This document shows positions 7,896 through 15,756 of a stretch of 51,954 bases of DNA, in pieces; the first letter of the stretch is position 1, and the number at the start of each line of letters is the position of its first letter. The translations under genes and the position numbers were made by a program. The notes below the pieces were generated by a model. That model was given only the letters and a program-made list of their open reading frames with translations. It had not been told where the DNA came from and searched no databases. The stretch covers positions 1 to 51,954 of the forward strand of contig NZ_JXQI01000053.1 in the NCBI RefSeq assembly GCF_000834015.1, in the 5' to 3' direction. The stretch is from Prevotella pectinovora. Its GTDB lineage: Bacteria > Bacteroidota > Bacteroidia > Bacteroidales > Bacteroidaceae.

Positions 7896-9226
7896 AAAAC
7901 TTCATCCAACACCTGATGTAGATTGCCAATCAGATAGAACGGCAGGTTGATTAATCGGTATTCCTTGCCATTTGGTGTCTTTACTTTATCTACAGAGTAT
8001 GGATTAGACCAAACACGGATGGCTGTGTCTATATTAGAATTGTCCATGAAAACATGAATTGAACGCAGACGGGCATTGGTACCACTCTTCACTTCTATAG
8101 GGTAGAGCCTGGAGTTGTGGGTGAAAATGAAATCAACCTCGGCGCCATTGTTGGGTCTGGCCCAAAACGAGCGGTGCTGTCCAACACGGTCTTCTATCGA
8201 CAGAAGCTCTTGTGCCGTGATTTGCTCGGCAAGATGTCCCCGCCAGCTGTCCACCATATCCGTTGAACCTATGATTTCTTTTCTGATGCCTGCCTGATAG
8301 TTTACCAAACCGGTATCAAACCAAATGAGTTTGGGCATTCTCTTGGTTTCAGGGATAATTGGCATCTGAGTGGAAGATACTGGATAAACCAATTCCAGGA
8401 TCATGGTTTTCTCCAAGAGACGAAAAGCTTCGCCAACTTCTCGTGACTTATAGCCAGAGTTGGCAAAATTGCCCAAGGTGATGGTCTCGCCCGAAAATCC
8501 CCAACCATACGATAATATGAAGCGCACGACTTCTGTCAGTTTATTGCCTCTGACATATTTCTCAGAATCATCCTTGTAGGCCTGTACCAAAGTCTCGTAC
8601 ACATCTTCTATGGCTACGATGTCTTGAGTCTCTGCATAGCGCTGCACAGCCTCTGGCATTCCGCCAATGATAGTGTATTGATTGAATTGGTGAATGAGTT
8701 GCTCATGAAAGGCAACGGTGTATTCTGGTTTCTGTGAGAGAACAGCAAGAAGATTGGTTTTGCCGATGGCCCCCAAAAACTCATAAAAGGAGCAAGGACG
8801 CAAAGCCATATACATTACTCTTCCTACAGGAAAACTTACATTTACGTCTACAAGATTCTCCAACAGGCTACCTGCTGCTATGACATACAGGTCAGGTCTC
8901 TGCTCGTAGAAATATCTGAGCAGAGCGATTGTCTTTGGAGAATTCTGTATCTCGTCGATGAAAATGAGCGTGCTGCCTTCTCGTTGCGATTTGCCTAAAC
9001 TGGCAAACAGCATATTGACCAAATCATTCAAAGGAATATCCATCTCGAACAATCTGACGCTCTCATTCATTTCCAGGTTGAAGTATAGGTAGTTGTCGAA
9101 CTGGGAACCAAATTCGTTGACAACTGTTGTCTTGCCTACTTGTCTGGCTCCTCTCAAGATGAGTGGTTTATGCCTTTCATCTCGCTTCCATGCTTCTAAT
9201 TTGCTTAATATCTTGCGCTTAAACAT
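7892..9226 (-). CDS. AAA_14/DUF4143 ATPase (copy 1)
   Basis: The 444-residue protein has the AAA_14 N-terminal domain with Walker A RGARQVGKTT (about 21-30) and Walker B LIFIDEIQNSP, then IAAGSLLENL and FPVGRVMYMALRPCSF. A C-terminal DUF4143 domain includes a PD-(D/E)XK-like EVDFIFTHNSRLYPIEVKSG. Proteins of this family are widespread in Bacteroidetes; the function is unknown, and the C-terminal pattern suggests a DNA- or nucleotide-acting domain. It is a clear paralogue of the protein at 14100. The gene is monocistronic, with a repeat array over its promoter and a repeat-family half copy at its stop codon. Confidence 0.85.
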   Translation of the reverse strand: MFKRKILSKLEAWKRDERHKPLILRGARQVGKTTVVNEFGSQFDNYLYFNLEMNESVRLFEMDIPLNDLVNMLFASLGKSQREGSTLIFIDEIQNSPKTIALLRYFYEQRPDLYVIAAGSLLENLVDVNVSFPVGRVMYMALRPCSFYEFLGAIGKTNLLAVLSQKPEYTVAFHEQLIHQFNQYTIIGGMPEAVQRYAETQDIVAIEDVYETLVQAYKDDSEKYVRGNKLTEVVRFILSYGWGFSGETITLGNFANSGYKSREVGEAFRLLEKTMILELVYPVSSTQMPIIPETKRMPKLIWFDTGLVNYQAGIRKEIIGSTDMVDSWRGHLAEQITAQELLSIEDRVGQHRSFWARPNNGAEVDFIFTHNSRLYPIEVKSGTNARLRSIHVFMDNSNIDTAIRVWSNPYSVDKVKTPNGKEYRLINLPFYLIGNLHQVLDEVL

Positions 9227-9230
9227 ATCT

Positions 9231-9352
9231 TTTGTCTCAAATCATGGGCAAAGATACAACTTTTTTGTTTCAAATCAGGGGCAACAAGAATATTTTTTGT
9301 TTTAAATCATGGGCAAAACACCTCTATTTTTGTTTCAAATCAGGGGCAAAGA
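9231..9352 (-). promoter_or_regulatory. Four-copy array of 32-33 bp period at the DUF4143 copy 1 promoter
   Basis: Four 24-bp units related to TTTGTTTCAAATCAGGGGCA begin at 9231, 9264, 9296 and 9329, giving steps of 33, 32 and 33 bp. The nearest unit ends five bases before the start codon and contains, on the minus strand, the -7 box TATCTTTG (9249-9256). The spacers are AT-rich and unconserved. Three helical turns per step would place all units on one face, as expected for cooperative binding of a regulator. Confidence 0.7.
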
Positions 9353-9459
9353 CGTGAGAAATGGGAGATGGACTATTTACCTTTTACTACATTGTGGCTG
9401 TCAGGAATGTGGCGTTGCCGAAGATGTGGAGCGCTCTATGTCAGCTTATGACAACGAAC

Positions 9460-9505
9460 CATCCAGACAATCGAAAACAACCATCTGGTCGCCAACAGCC
9501 AATAT
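9460..9505. repeat. Short inverted motif related to 33345-33443
   Basis: AACCATCCAGACA is followed about 17 bp later by CAACCATCTGGTCGC. The same two motifs, rearranged and facing each other, bound a 99-bp segment at 33345-33443. It may be the fused ends of a small mobile element. The rest of the gap up to 9740 shows no gene. Confidence 0.35.
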
Positions 9506-9667
9506 ATAAATGCGTTACAGCAAAAACCTGACGATCTGACGGTTTATGAAGAATTTTCAGAATTTCCATTTTGGGGGATGTTTGTCATGGTTATCCCTAC
9601 CCTCGGATGCAGACCGATAGGTACAAAAGCGGTGAAGCGACGTCAAATTAAAGACATGGATTATCCT

Positions 9668-9684
9668 GACATTATCATAATGTC
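9668..9684. promoter_or_regulatory. Perfect palindrome upstream of GH95
   Basis: GACATTATCATAATGTC is a perfect inverted repeat with 8-bp arms, centred 65 bp before the GH95 start codon. It is a plausible operator for the regulator of the glycan locus, but no regulator gene for the locus lies in the window. No clear -7 box follows it. Confidence 0.4.
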
Positions 9685-9740
9685 TTCATAACCGGAAACA
9701 AGCAACATAGACAAAAAAGAAATCACACCAACCAGAAGAG

Positions 9741-12212
9741 ATGAAAAAAGCAATAATACTATCAGCCGCGGTCTTGACTCTTGCCGCCACGACGACACTC
9801 GCAAAAGGCAACGATACAAAGACCGGAAACTGCCACATACTGTGGTATGACAAGCCTGCAGCAATGTGGACGGAAGCATTGCCTTTGGGCAACAGCCGGT
9901 TGGGAGCGATGGTCTACGGCACTCCTGCCACCGACCGTCTGCAACTCAACGAAGAGACTATCTGGGCAGGACGCCCCAACAACAACGCCAACCCGGAGGC
10001 TCGGGAATACCTGCCCCGGGTGAGAGAACTGGTGTGGCAGGGCAAATACAAGGAGGCGCAAGACATGGCTACGGCTCATGTCATGGCAAAGACGAACTCC
10101 GGAATGCCATACCAGCCCTTCGGCGACCTGTATGTAAGTTTTCCCGGACTGGAAGAGTATTCTGACTACCGCCGCGAACTGAGTCTCGACTCGGCAAGGG
10201 CAGTGACTCAGTTCAAGGCCAATGGCGTGACATACCGCCGCGAATACATATCGTCGCTGAGCGGCAACGTGATAATGGTGAAGCTCTCTGCCAGCAAGAA
10301 GGGAATGATAACATGCAATGCCCAGATGACATCGCCACAGCAGGACGTCAGCGTGAGGTCGGAAGGCGACGAGATTGTGCTCAGCGGCATCAGCGGATGG
10401 CACGAGGGACTGAAGGGAAAGGTGCAGTTCACCGGACGCGCCACGGCGCAGCTAAAGGGTGGAACAATCAGAAGCAAAGACGGTGTGCTGCAGATAAAGG
10501 ATGCTGACGAAGCCACCATATTCCTCACCATCGCCACAAACTTCAAGAAATACAACGATATCAGCGGAAACGACACGCTACTCTCGGAGAGCACTCTGAG
10601 AAGAGCTCTCGACAGTGGTTTCGACAGACTGAAAAAGGAGCACGTGGCACTATACAAGGAGCAGTTTGACCGCGTGAGCCTCAACCTGGGCAACGACAAG
10701 TTTGCCGACAAGACAACGGACTGGAGAATACAGAATTTCAAGAGTCACAACGACGAACACCTTGTAGAGACATACTTCCAGTTCGGACGCTACCTGCTCA
10801 TCTCCACATCGCAACCCGGCACACAGCCGCCAACGCTTCAAGGACTGTGGAACGACAAGATGATGCCGTCGTGGGACAGCAAATATACCTGCAACATAAA
10901 TCTGGAAATGAACTACTGGCCGGCTGAAGTGGCGAATCTCACGGAACTGAACCAGCCGCTCTTCTCGCTCATCAAGGACGTGAGCGAGACGGGACGCGAC
11001 GCTGCCCGCATAATGTATGGCGCTGACGGATGGGTGCTCCACCACAACACGGACCTATGGCGAGTGACAGGAGCCATCGACAAGGCTCCCTCTGGACTAT
11101 GGCCAACGGGAGGGGCATGGATGAGCCAGCATCTGTGGGAACACTATCTATATACCGGCGACAAGGGCTTCCTGAGCAGCGTGTATCCGATAATGTGCGG
11201 TGCGGCACGATTCCTCAACCAGATAATGGTGAAAAATCCATCGGGCAGGAACTGGATGATATGTCCGTCGCTGTCGCCAGAGAACCCGCATCTCCACAAG
11301 GCCACCACGGCGGCCGGAGTGACGATGGACAACGAACTGCTGACCGACCTCTTCAGCCATGTGATAGAGGCATCGAGGATTCTCGGAGCCAAGGGTGACA
11401 AGGCATTCACAGACAGTCTGCAGGAGAAGCTCGACGGACTGCTGCCTCTGCAGACCGGACGCTGGGGACAGTTGCAGGAATGGAAAGACGACTGGGACAA
11501 TCCCGACGACATACACCGCCACGTGTCGCATCTCTACGGTCTGTATCCAAGCAATCTGATTTCGCCGTTCCGCACACCGGAACTGGCTTCGGCAGCTCGC
11601 ACATCGCTGATTCATCGCGGCGACCCCTCTACGGGATGGAGCATGGGATGGAAGGTGTGTCTGTGGTCGAGACTCCTCGACGGCAACCATGCCCTGAAGC
11701 TCATCGGCGACCAACTAACCCTGGTGCGCAACGAGAAGAAGAAAGGCGGTACCTATGCCAATCTTTTCGACGCCCATCCGCCATTCCAGATAGACGGAAA
11801 CTTCGGATGCGCCGCCGGCATCGCCGAGATGCTGATGCAGAGCCACGACGGTTTCATATATCTGCTCCCTGCCCTGCCCGACGCATGGAAGGAGGGAACG
11901 GTAAGCGGACTGAAAGCACGCGGCGGTTTTGAGGTGAGCATGACATGGAAGGAGAACAACATCGTGAAAGCTGTGATAAAGTCGGAAAACGGCGGCAACC
12001 TACGCATACGGTCTGCCGTACCGCTCACAGGCAAGGGACTCCGGACTGCCAAAGGCAAGAATCCCAACCCACTCTTCGCCACACCGACAAACGTGAAGCA
12101 GCAGATCAACCATCCCGAAAAGATCGAGAAGATGCCAGAACTCAGAAAGTCTTACGTCTATGACATACCGACCAAGAAGGGACAGACGATAGAACTGAAG
12201 GCGAAAAACTGA
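9741..12212 (+). CDS. GH95 alpha-L-fucosidase / alpha-L-galactosidase, secreted
   Basis: A signal peptide (MKKAIILSAAVLTLAATTTLA) is followed by the full GH95 architecture over 823 residues: the N-terminal beta domain starting at WYDKPAAMWTEALPLGN, the (alpha/alpha)6 barrel, and a C-terminal beta domain. Family catalytic elements are visible: the NINLEMNYW asparagines (about 384-392), PSLSPEN and HPPFQIDGNFG, whose Asp (about 684) is the proposed base partner. GH95 enzymes invert alpha-1,2 fucosides, and some cleave alpha-L-galactose from RG-II. The gene starts the glycoside-hydrolase run and is 37 bp from the GH140-like gene. The RG-II setting favours alpha-L-galactosidase, which is an inference. 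Confidence 0.9.
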   Translation: MKKAIILSAAVLTLAATTTLAKGNDTKTGNCHILWYDKPAAMWTEALPLGNSRLGAMVYGTPATDRLQLNEETIWAGRPNNNANPEAREYLPRVRELVWQGKYKEAQDMATAHVMAKTNSGMPYQPFGDLYVSFPGLEEYSDYRRELSLDSARAVTQFKANGVTYRREYISSLSGNVIMVKLSASKKGMITCNAQMTSPQQDVSVRSEGDEIVLSGISGWHEGLKGKVQFTGRATAQLKGGTIRSKDGVLQIKDADEATIFLTIATNFKKYNDISGNDTLLSESTLRRALDSGFDRLKKEHVALYKEQFDRVSLNLGNDKFADKTTDWRIQNFKSHNDEHLVETYFQFGRYLLISTSQPGTQPPTLQGLWNDKMMPSWDSKYTCNINLEMNYWPAEVANLTELNQPLFSLIKDVSETGRDAARIMYGADGWVLHHNTDLWRVTGAIDKAPSGLWPTGGAWMSQHLWEHYLYTGDKGFLSSVYPIMCGAARFLNQIMVKNPSGRNWMICPSLSPENPHLHKATTAAGVTMDNELLTDLFSHVIEASRILGAKGDKAFTDSLQEKLDGLLPLQTGRWGQLQEWKDDWDNPDDIHRHVSHLYGLYPSNLISPFRTPELASAARTSLIHRGDPSTGWSMGWKVCLWSRLLDGNHALKLIGDQLTLVRNEKKKGGTYANLFDAHPPFQIDGNFGCAAGIAEMLMQSHDGFIYLLPALPDAWKEGTVSGLKARGGFEVSMTWKENNIVKAVIKSENGGNLRIRSAVPLTGKGLRTAKGKNPNPLFATPTNVKQQINHPEKIEKMPELRKSYVYDIPTKKGQTIELKAKN

Positions 12213-12249
12213 CAACCTCTTATTATATAAGAAAAATAACGAATACAAT

Positions 12250-13689
12250 ATGACAATAAAGAAATCTCTATTCATCGCAGCCTTCATGCTGCTCGCCACG
12301 ACAATGGCAAACGCTGCCAAGAAGACCATATACAAACCATGGTCTAACGGCAAACTGAAAGTATCGGCAAACCAGCGCTATCTCATACACGAGAACGGCA
12401 CACCGTTTTTCTGGCTCGGCAACACCGCATGGCTGCTGCCGGAAAGGCTGAACCGCGACGAGGCTGAATATTTCCTCGCCAAAGAGCGCGAACTGGGCTA
12501 CAACGTGGAGCAGATACAGGTGCTCAACGCCATTCCAACCTTCAACGTTTATGGTCAGCAGGCCAACAACAAGGAGTTCGACTTCAGCAAGGTGTCAAAG
12601 CCGGGTGTCTACGGATACTGGGAACACCTGGACTACATCATAGACCGCGCTGCCGACAACGGAATATATATCGCCATGGACTGCATCTGGGGGTCTATGA
12701 TCGGCCAGATGGACGTGAAGAAGGCTGCTGCCTACGGCAAGTTCCTGGGTGAGAGATACAAGGACAAGCCGAACATCATCTGGATGATAGGCGGAGACAT
12801 TCTCGGCGACAAGTCGCCTGAAGTGTGGGACGCTCTGGCCCGTGCCATAAAGAAATACGACAACCGCCATATCATGACTTTCCACCCAAGAGGCAGAACC
12901 ACGTCGGCAAGATGGTTTAACGACCGCGAGTGGATGGACTTCAACATGTTTCAGAGCGGTCACCGCCGCTACGGACAGCGCAATGGTGACGGCGACTACA
13001 CCATAAAGGACAATACCGAGGAGGACAACTGGCGCTATGTGGACATGAGCTTTGAGAAGAAGCCACTGAAACCTGTAATCGACGGTGAACCTTCGTATGA
13101 GGACATTCCGCAGGGACTGCACGATTTCTCAGCTCCTCGCTGGCAGGACTACGACGTGCGCCGCTATGCCTACTGGGCGGTATTCGCCGGATGTTTCGGA
13201 CATACCTACGGCCATAACTCCGTGATGCAGTTCATGCGTCCAGGAGTGCTCGCCTCGTTCGGAGCCGAAAAGCCATGGTGGGAAGCCATGAACGACCCTG
13301 GCTACAAACAGATGAGATACCTGAAATGGCTTATGCTCGCCTTCCCGTTCACTGAAGCGGAGAGCGACCAGAGTGTAATCGCCGGTCAGAACGGCGAACG
13401 CTACGACCGTGTCATCGCTCTGCGCGGCAGCGACTTTATGCTGGTATACAACTACAGCGGCAAGCCGATGTCTATAGACCTCACCAAAATCAGCGGCAAC
13501 AAGAAACATGCATGGTGGATGAATCCTCAGAACGGCAAACTGTCGTTTGTTGGCGAAATGGACAATAAAGTAACCGACTTCACCTACGACGGTGCTTATC
13601 TGCGCGGCAGCGACAGGGTGCTCATCGTAACAGATGCCGACAAGAACTACCTCTCTACCTCTCAGACGGAATTAGAAGAAAAATGGTAA
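12250..13689 (+). CDS. DUF4038 / GH140-like apiosidase
   Basis: The 479-residue protein has a signal peptide ending ANA (about 23), a DUF4038 TIM barrel opening at FFWLGNTAWLLPERL, and a C-terminal beta domain ending in TYDGAYLRGSDRVLIVTD. Candidate catalytic carboxylates are Asp183 in WMIGGD and Glu280 in DGEPSYE; their spacing agrees with what I recall for the RG-II apiosidase that founded GH140. Such enzymes cut the apiose-galacturonate bond that anchors RG-II side chains A and B. It lies 37 bp after GH95 and is probably co-transcribed. Another DUF4038 specificity cannot be excluded. Confidence 0.8.
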   Translation: MTIKKSLFIAAFMLLATTMANAAKKTIYKPWSNGKLKVSANQRYLIHENGTPFFWLGNTAWLLPERLNRDEAEYFLAKERELGYNVEQIQVLNAIPTFNVYGQQANNKEFDFSKVSKPGVYGYWEHLDYIIDRAADNGIYIAMDCIWGSMIGQMDVKKAAAYGKFLGERYKDKPNIIWMIGGDILGDKSPEVWDALARAIKKYDNRHIMTFHPRGRTTSARWFNDREWMDFNMFQSGHRRYGQRNGDGDYTIKDNTEEDNWRYVDMSFEKKPLKPVIDGEPSYEDIPQGLHDFSAPRWQDYDVRRYAYWAVFAGCFGHTYGHNSVMQFMRPGVLASFGAEKPWWEAMNDPGYKQMRYLKWLMLAFPFTEAESDQSVIAGQNGERYDRVIALRGSDFMLVYNYSGKPMSIDLTKISGNKKHAWWMNPQNGKLSFVGEMDNKVTDFTYDGAYLRGSDRVLIVTDADKNYLSTSQTELEEKW

Positions 13690-13761
13690 GCCTCCCCTGC
13701 CTGTTCGTTTACTTGTAAACTGGTCTATCCATAAACCGGTCTACCCGTAAACTGACAACAT

Positions 13762-13829
13762 AATAAATCCAAACCATTATGATAATGATTCTTTGAGACT
13801 CAAATTCATCATAATGATTTGGATTTATT
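13762..13829. terminator. Long inverted repeat after the GH140-like gene
   Basis: A 22-base arm at 13762-13783 (AATAAATCCAAACCATTATG and two more bases) pairs with 13808-13829 with one mismatch, and TCTTTTTCTT follows. It lies 72 bp after the stop codon and could terminate the GH95-GH140 transcript. The right arm contains TTTGGATTT, the core of the repeat array that begins 20 bp later, so terminator and array may share an origin. Confidence 0.6.
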
Positions 13830-13848
13830 TCTTTTTCTTACAAGCCAT

Positions 13849-13994
13849 TTGGTTTGGATTTGCGCCACATTCCTGTTGAAGTTGGTTTGGATTTGTATCA
13901 GTTTCCTCCGAATGTTGGTTTGGATTTGTATCGTTTTTTAATCGTTTTTGGTTTGGATTTGATTAAAAACCACCCGTTTTTTGGTTTGGATTTG
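13849..13994 (+). promoter_or_regulatory. Five perfect copies of a 14-bp motif at exact 33-bp period
   Basis: TTGGTTTGGATTTG occurs without a mismatch at 13849, 13882, 13915, 13948 and 13981, always 33 bp apart, with unrelated 19-bp spacers. The last copy supplies a TTTG (13985-13988) that lies 18 bp before the -7 box TACCTTTG (14007-14014), so the array runs straight into the promoter of the second DUF4143 gene. Thirty-three bp is three helical turns. The unit differs from the array of DUF4143 copy 1, but period and position are alike. Confidence 0.85.
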
Positions 13995-14099
13995 AAAAAA
14001 ATATCGTACCTTTGTGCATGATAAGACTGCAGTTTAGACACACTATTCAATACAAGCAAACTACAGTTTTCGCAAAAATCAGATTTTAACGATTCAGAC

Positions 14100-15452
14100 A
14101 TGTTCACAAGAATTGCCATCAACTACCTTCGTCAATGGGCGGAAAAAGAAGAGAGGAAACCTCTTGTATTGCGTGGAGCTCGACAAGTAGGAAAAACTAC
14201 CCTTGTAGATCTTTTTGCAAAAGATTTCGAATATTACATATACATAAATCTTGAAGAAAAGGAAAACGCAAATTTGTTTGCAAACTACAGTTCCTTCGAA
14301 GATTTGCTGTCTGGCATTTTCTTCAAAGCGAAAACAACAGCAAACAGTGGACGCACACTTATTTTCATCGATGAAATACAGAACGAACCAAATGCCGTGC
14401 AGTCACTTCGCTATTTCTATGAGAAGCGACCAGACCTTTATGTCATTGCTGCAGGATCGTTGCTCGAGAGTCTGATGGGAAGACACATCTCCTTTCCGGT
14501 AGGTAGAGTTGAATATATGGCCCTGCACCCATGCACCTTTGTGGAATTTCTGACAGCTACAGGCTACAATACCCTTGCAGAACAGGTAAGTAACATCTCT
14601 GTGCCACAATCCATGCATGAATATACCCTTGATCTGTTCAAGAAATATATGATTGTAGGCGGATTGCCTGAGGCTGTAGCCAACTATGCCAAGCACAAAG
14701 ATTTCGTGAGACTCAACGGAGTATTCAATTCGTTGCTCTCCGGGTATCGGGATGATGTGGAGAAATATGCCGACAAGCCTAAGGAACAAGACACCATACG
14801 CTATATTCTAAACTATGGATGGGGATTTGCCGGACATAGAATACAGTTCGCCAAGTTTTCAAATTCTTCATTTAAGTCTACCGACGTGAGCAATGCTTTC
14901 AGAATATTGGAAAAGACATTACTCCTCGAGCTGGCATATCCTCAGACATCCGCATCGTTCCCGATATTGCCGGACACGAAAAAAAGTCCCAAACTCCTAT
15001 GGCTCGACACCGGACTTGTCAATTATGTTGCCGGCATGCAAGATGATCTGCTGTTTTCAACCGATACCGATGAACTATGGAACGGCGACATTGCCGAACA
15101 TATAGTTGCACAGGAACTGCTCGGGGCTTCATTCATATTTGGTGAGAAGCGTATATTCTGGGTACGTGAAGCAAGGAACTCACAGGCAGAGGTGGATTTC
15201 CTATTGCGCTACAAGTCACATCTCCTGCCGATAGAAGTAAAGACGGGAAACAATTCCAAACTCCGGTCGCTACATCTGTTCATGAACGAATCAAAAGAGG
15301 GAGTGGCTCTACGCTTATGGAACGGCAATATGTCGTCAGACAATATATCCAAATCGTCTGGCGACACGTTCACTCTATACAATATCCCGATATATTATGC
15401 CGGACAGCTACACACTTTTCTCAATCAGCTGTCATTCAACCCAAATCGGTAA
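14100..15452 (+). CDS. AAA_14/DUF4143 ATPase (copy 2)
   Basis: The 450-residue paralogue of the protein at 7892 keeps Walker A RGARQVGKTT (about 22-31), Walker B LIFIDEIQNEP, IAAGSLLESL, FPVGRVEYMALHPC and the C-terminal AEVDFLLRYKSHLLPIEVKTG with Asp and ExK. It is complete. It interrupts the glycan-degradation locus between GH140 and GH78 and is more AT-rich than either neighbour, so it looks inserted. The last codons (NPNR and the TAA) are written by a copy of the AACCCAAATCGG repeat arm, so a repeat overlaps the gene's 3' end. Confidence 0.85.
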   Translation: MFTRIAINYLRQWAEKEERKPLVLRGARQVGKTTLVDLFAKDFEYYIYINLEEKENANLFANYSSFEDLLSGIFFKAKTTANSGRTLIFIDEIQNEPNAVQSLRYFYEKRPDLYVIAAGSLLESLMGRHISFPVGRVEYMALHPCTFVEFLTATGYNTLAEQVSNISVPQSMHEYTLDLFKKYMIVGGLPEAVANYAKHKDFVRLNGVFNSLLSGYRDDVEKYADKPKEQDTIRYILNYGWGFAGHRIQFAKFSNSSFKSTDVSNAFRILEKTLLLELAYPQTSASFPILPDTKKSPKLLWLDTGLVNYVAGMQDDLLFSTDTDELWNGDIAEHIVAQELLGASFIFGEKRIFWVREARNSQAEVDFLLRYKSHLLPIEVKTGNNSKLRSLHLFMNESKEGVALRLWNGNMSSDNISKSSGDTFTLYNIPIYYAGQLHTFLNQLSFNPNR

Positions 15453-15676
15453 TTAGCTTTGAGGTTCAACCTGATGCCTCAACCGTAAACCCAAATCGGT
15501 CATTAGGGCTTGCCTGGATTTTGTCTTTTTAGAAGGATGGATTTTGTTTGGCTTTTAATGAGTAATAGCAAGCTATTGCGAATTAAAAACAAGCAAAAGA
15601 CGCCTTATAAAAGACAAAAGACTGCAAGCAGTTATAAAATACTACCTTTGAACGGCCTAATGACCGTTTTGGGTTA
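15438..15676. repeat. Stop-codon-associated repeat family, full copy plus extra arm
   Basis: An extra left arm, AACCCAAATCGGTAATTAG, spans the DUF4143 stop codon (15438-15456). The full copy starts with AAACCCAAATCGGTCATTAG at about 15488, continues through GCTTGCCTGGATTTTG, the small palindrome AATAGCAAGCTATT, and the block CAAGCAAAAGACGCCTTATA, and closes with the inverted right arm CCTAATGACCGTTTTGGG (15656-15673). It is about 190 bp and closely matches the copy at 30772. It fills most of the 304-bp gap before GH78. Confidence 0.8.
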
Positions 15677-15756
15677 AAGCGATGGCGGTTACAAAAGCCA
15701 CGTCACAACGTCTTAAACGTAATGAGATATTCACTGCTCAGAAACAACAGAAGATT

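Noticed and set aside
9309..9509. Short plus-strand frame of 66 codons starting inside the repeat array
   Set aside because: Its first codons are repeat DNA and the rest has no signal of coding. It lies antisense to the promoter region of the DUF4143 gene.
13849..13994. CRISPR-like array with 14-bp repeats and 19-bp spacers
   Set aside because: Repeats and spacers are both too short for CRISPR, no cas gene lies nearby, and the array runs into a promoter. A phased operator array explains it better.
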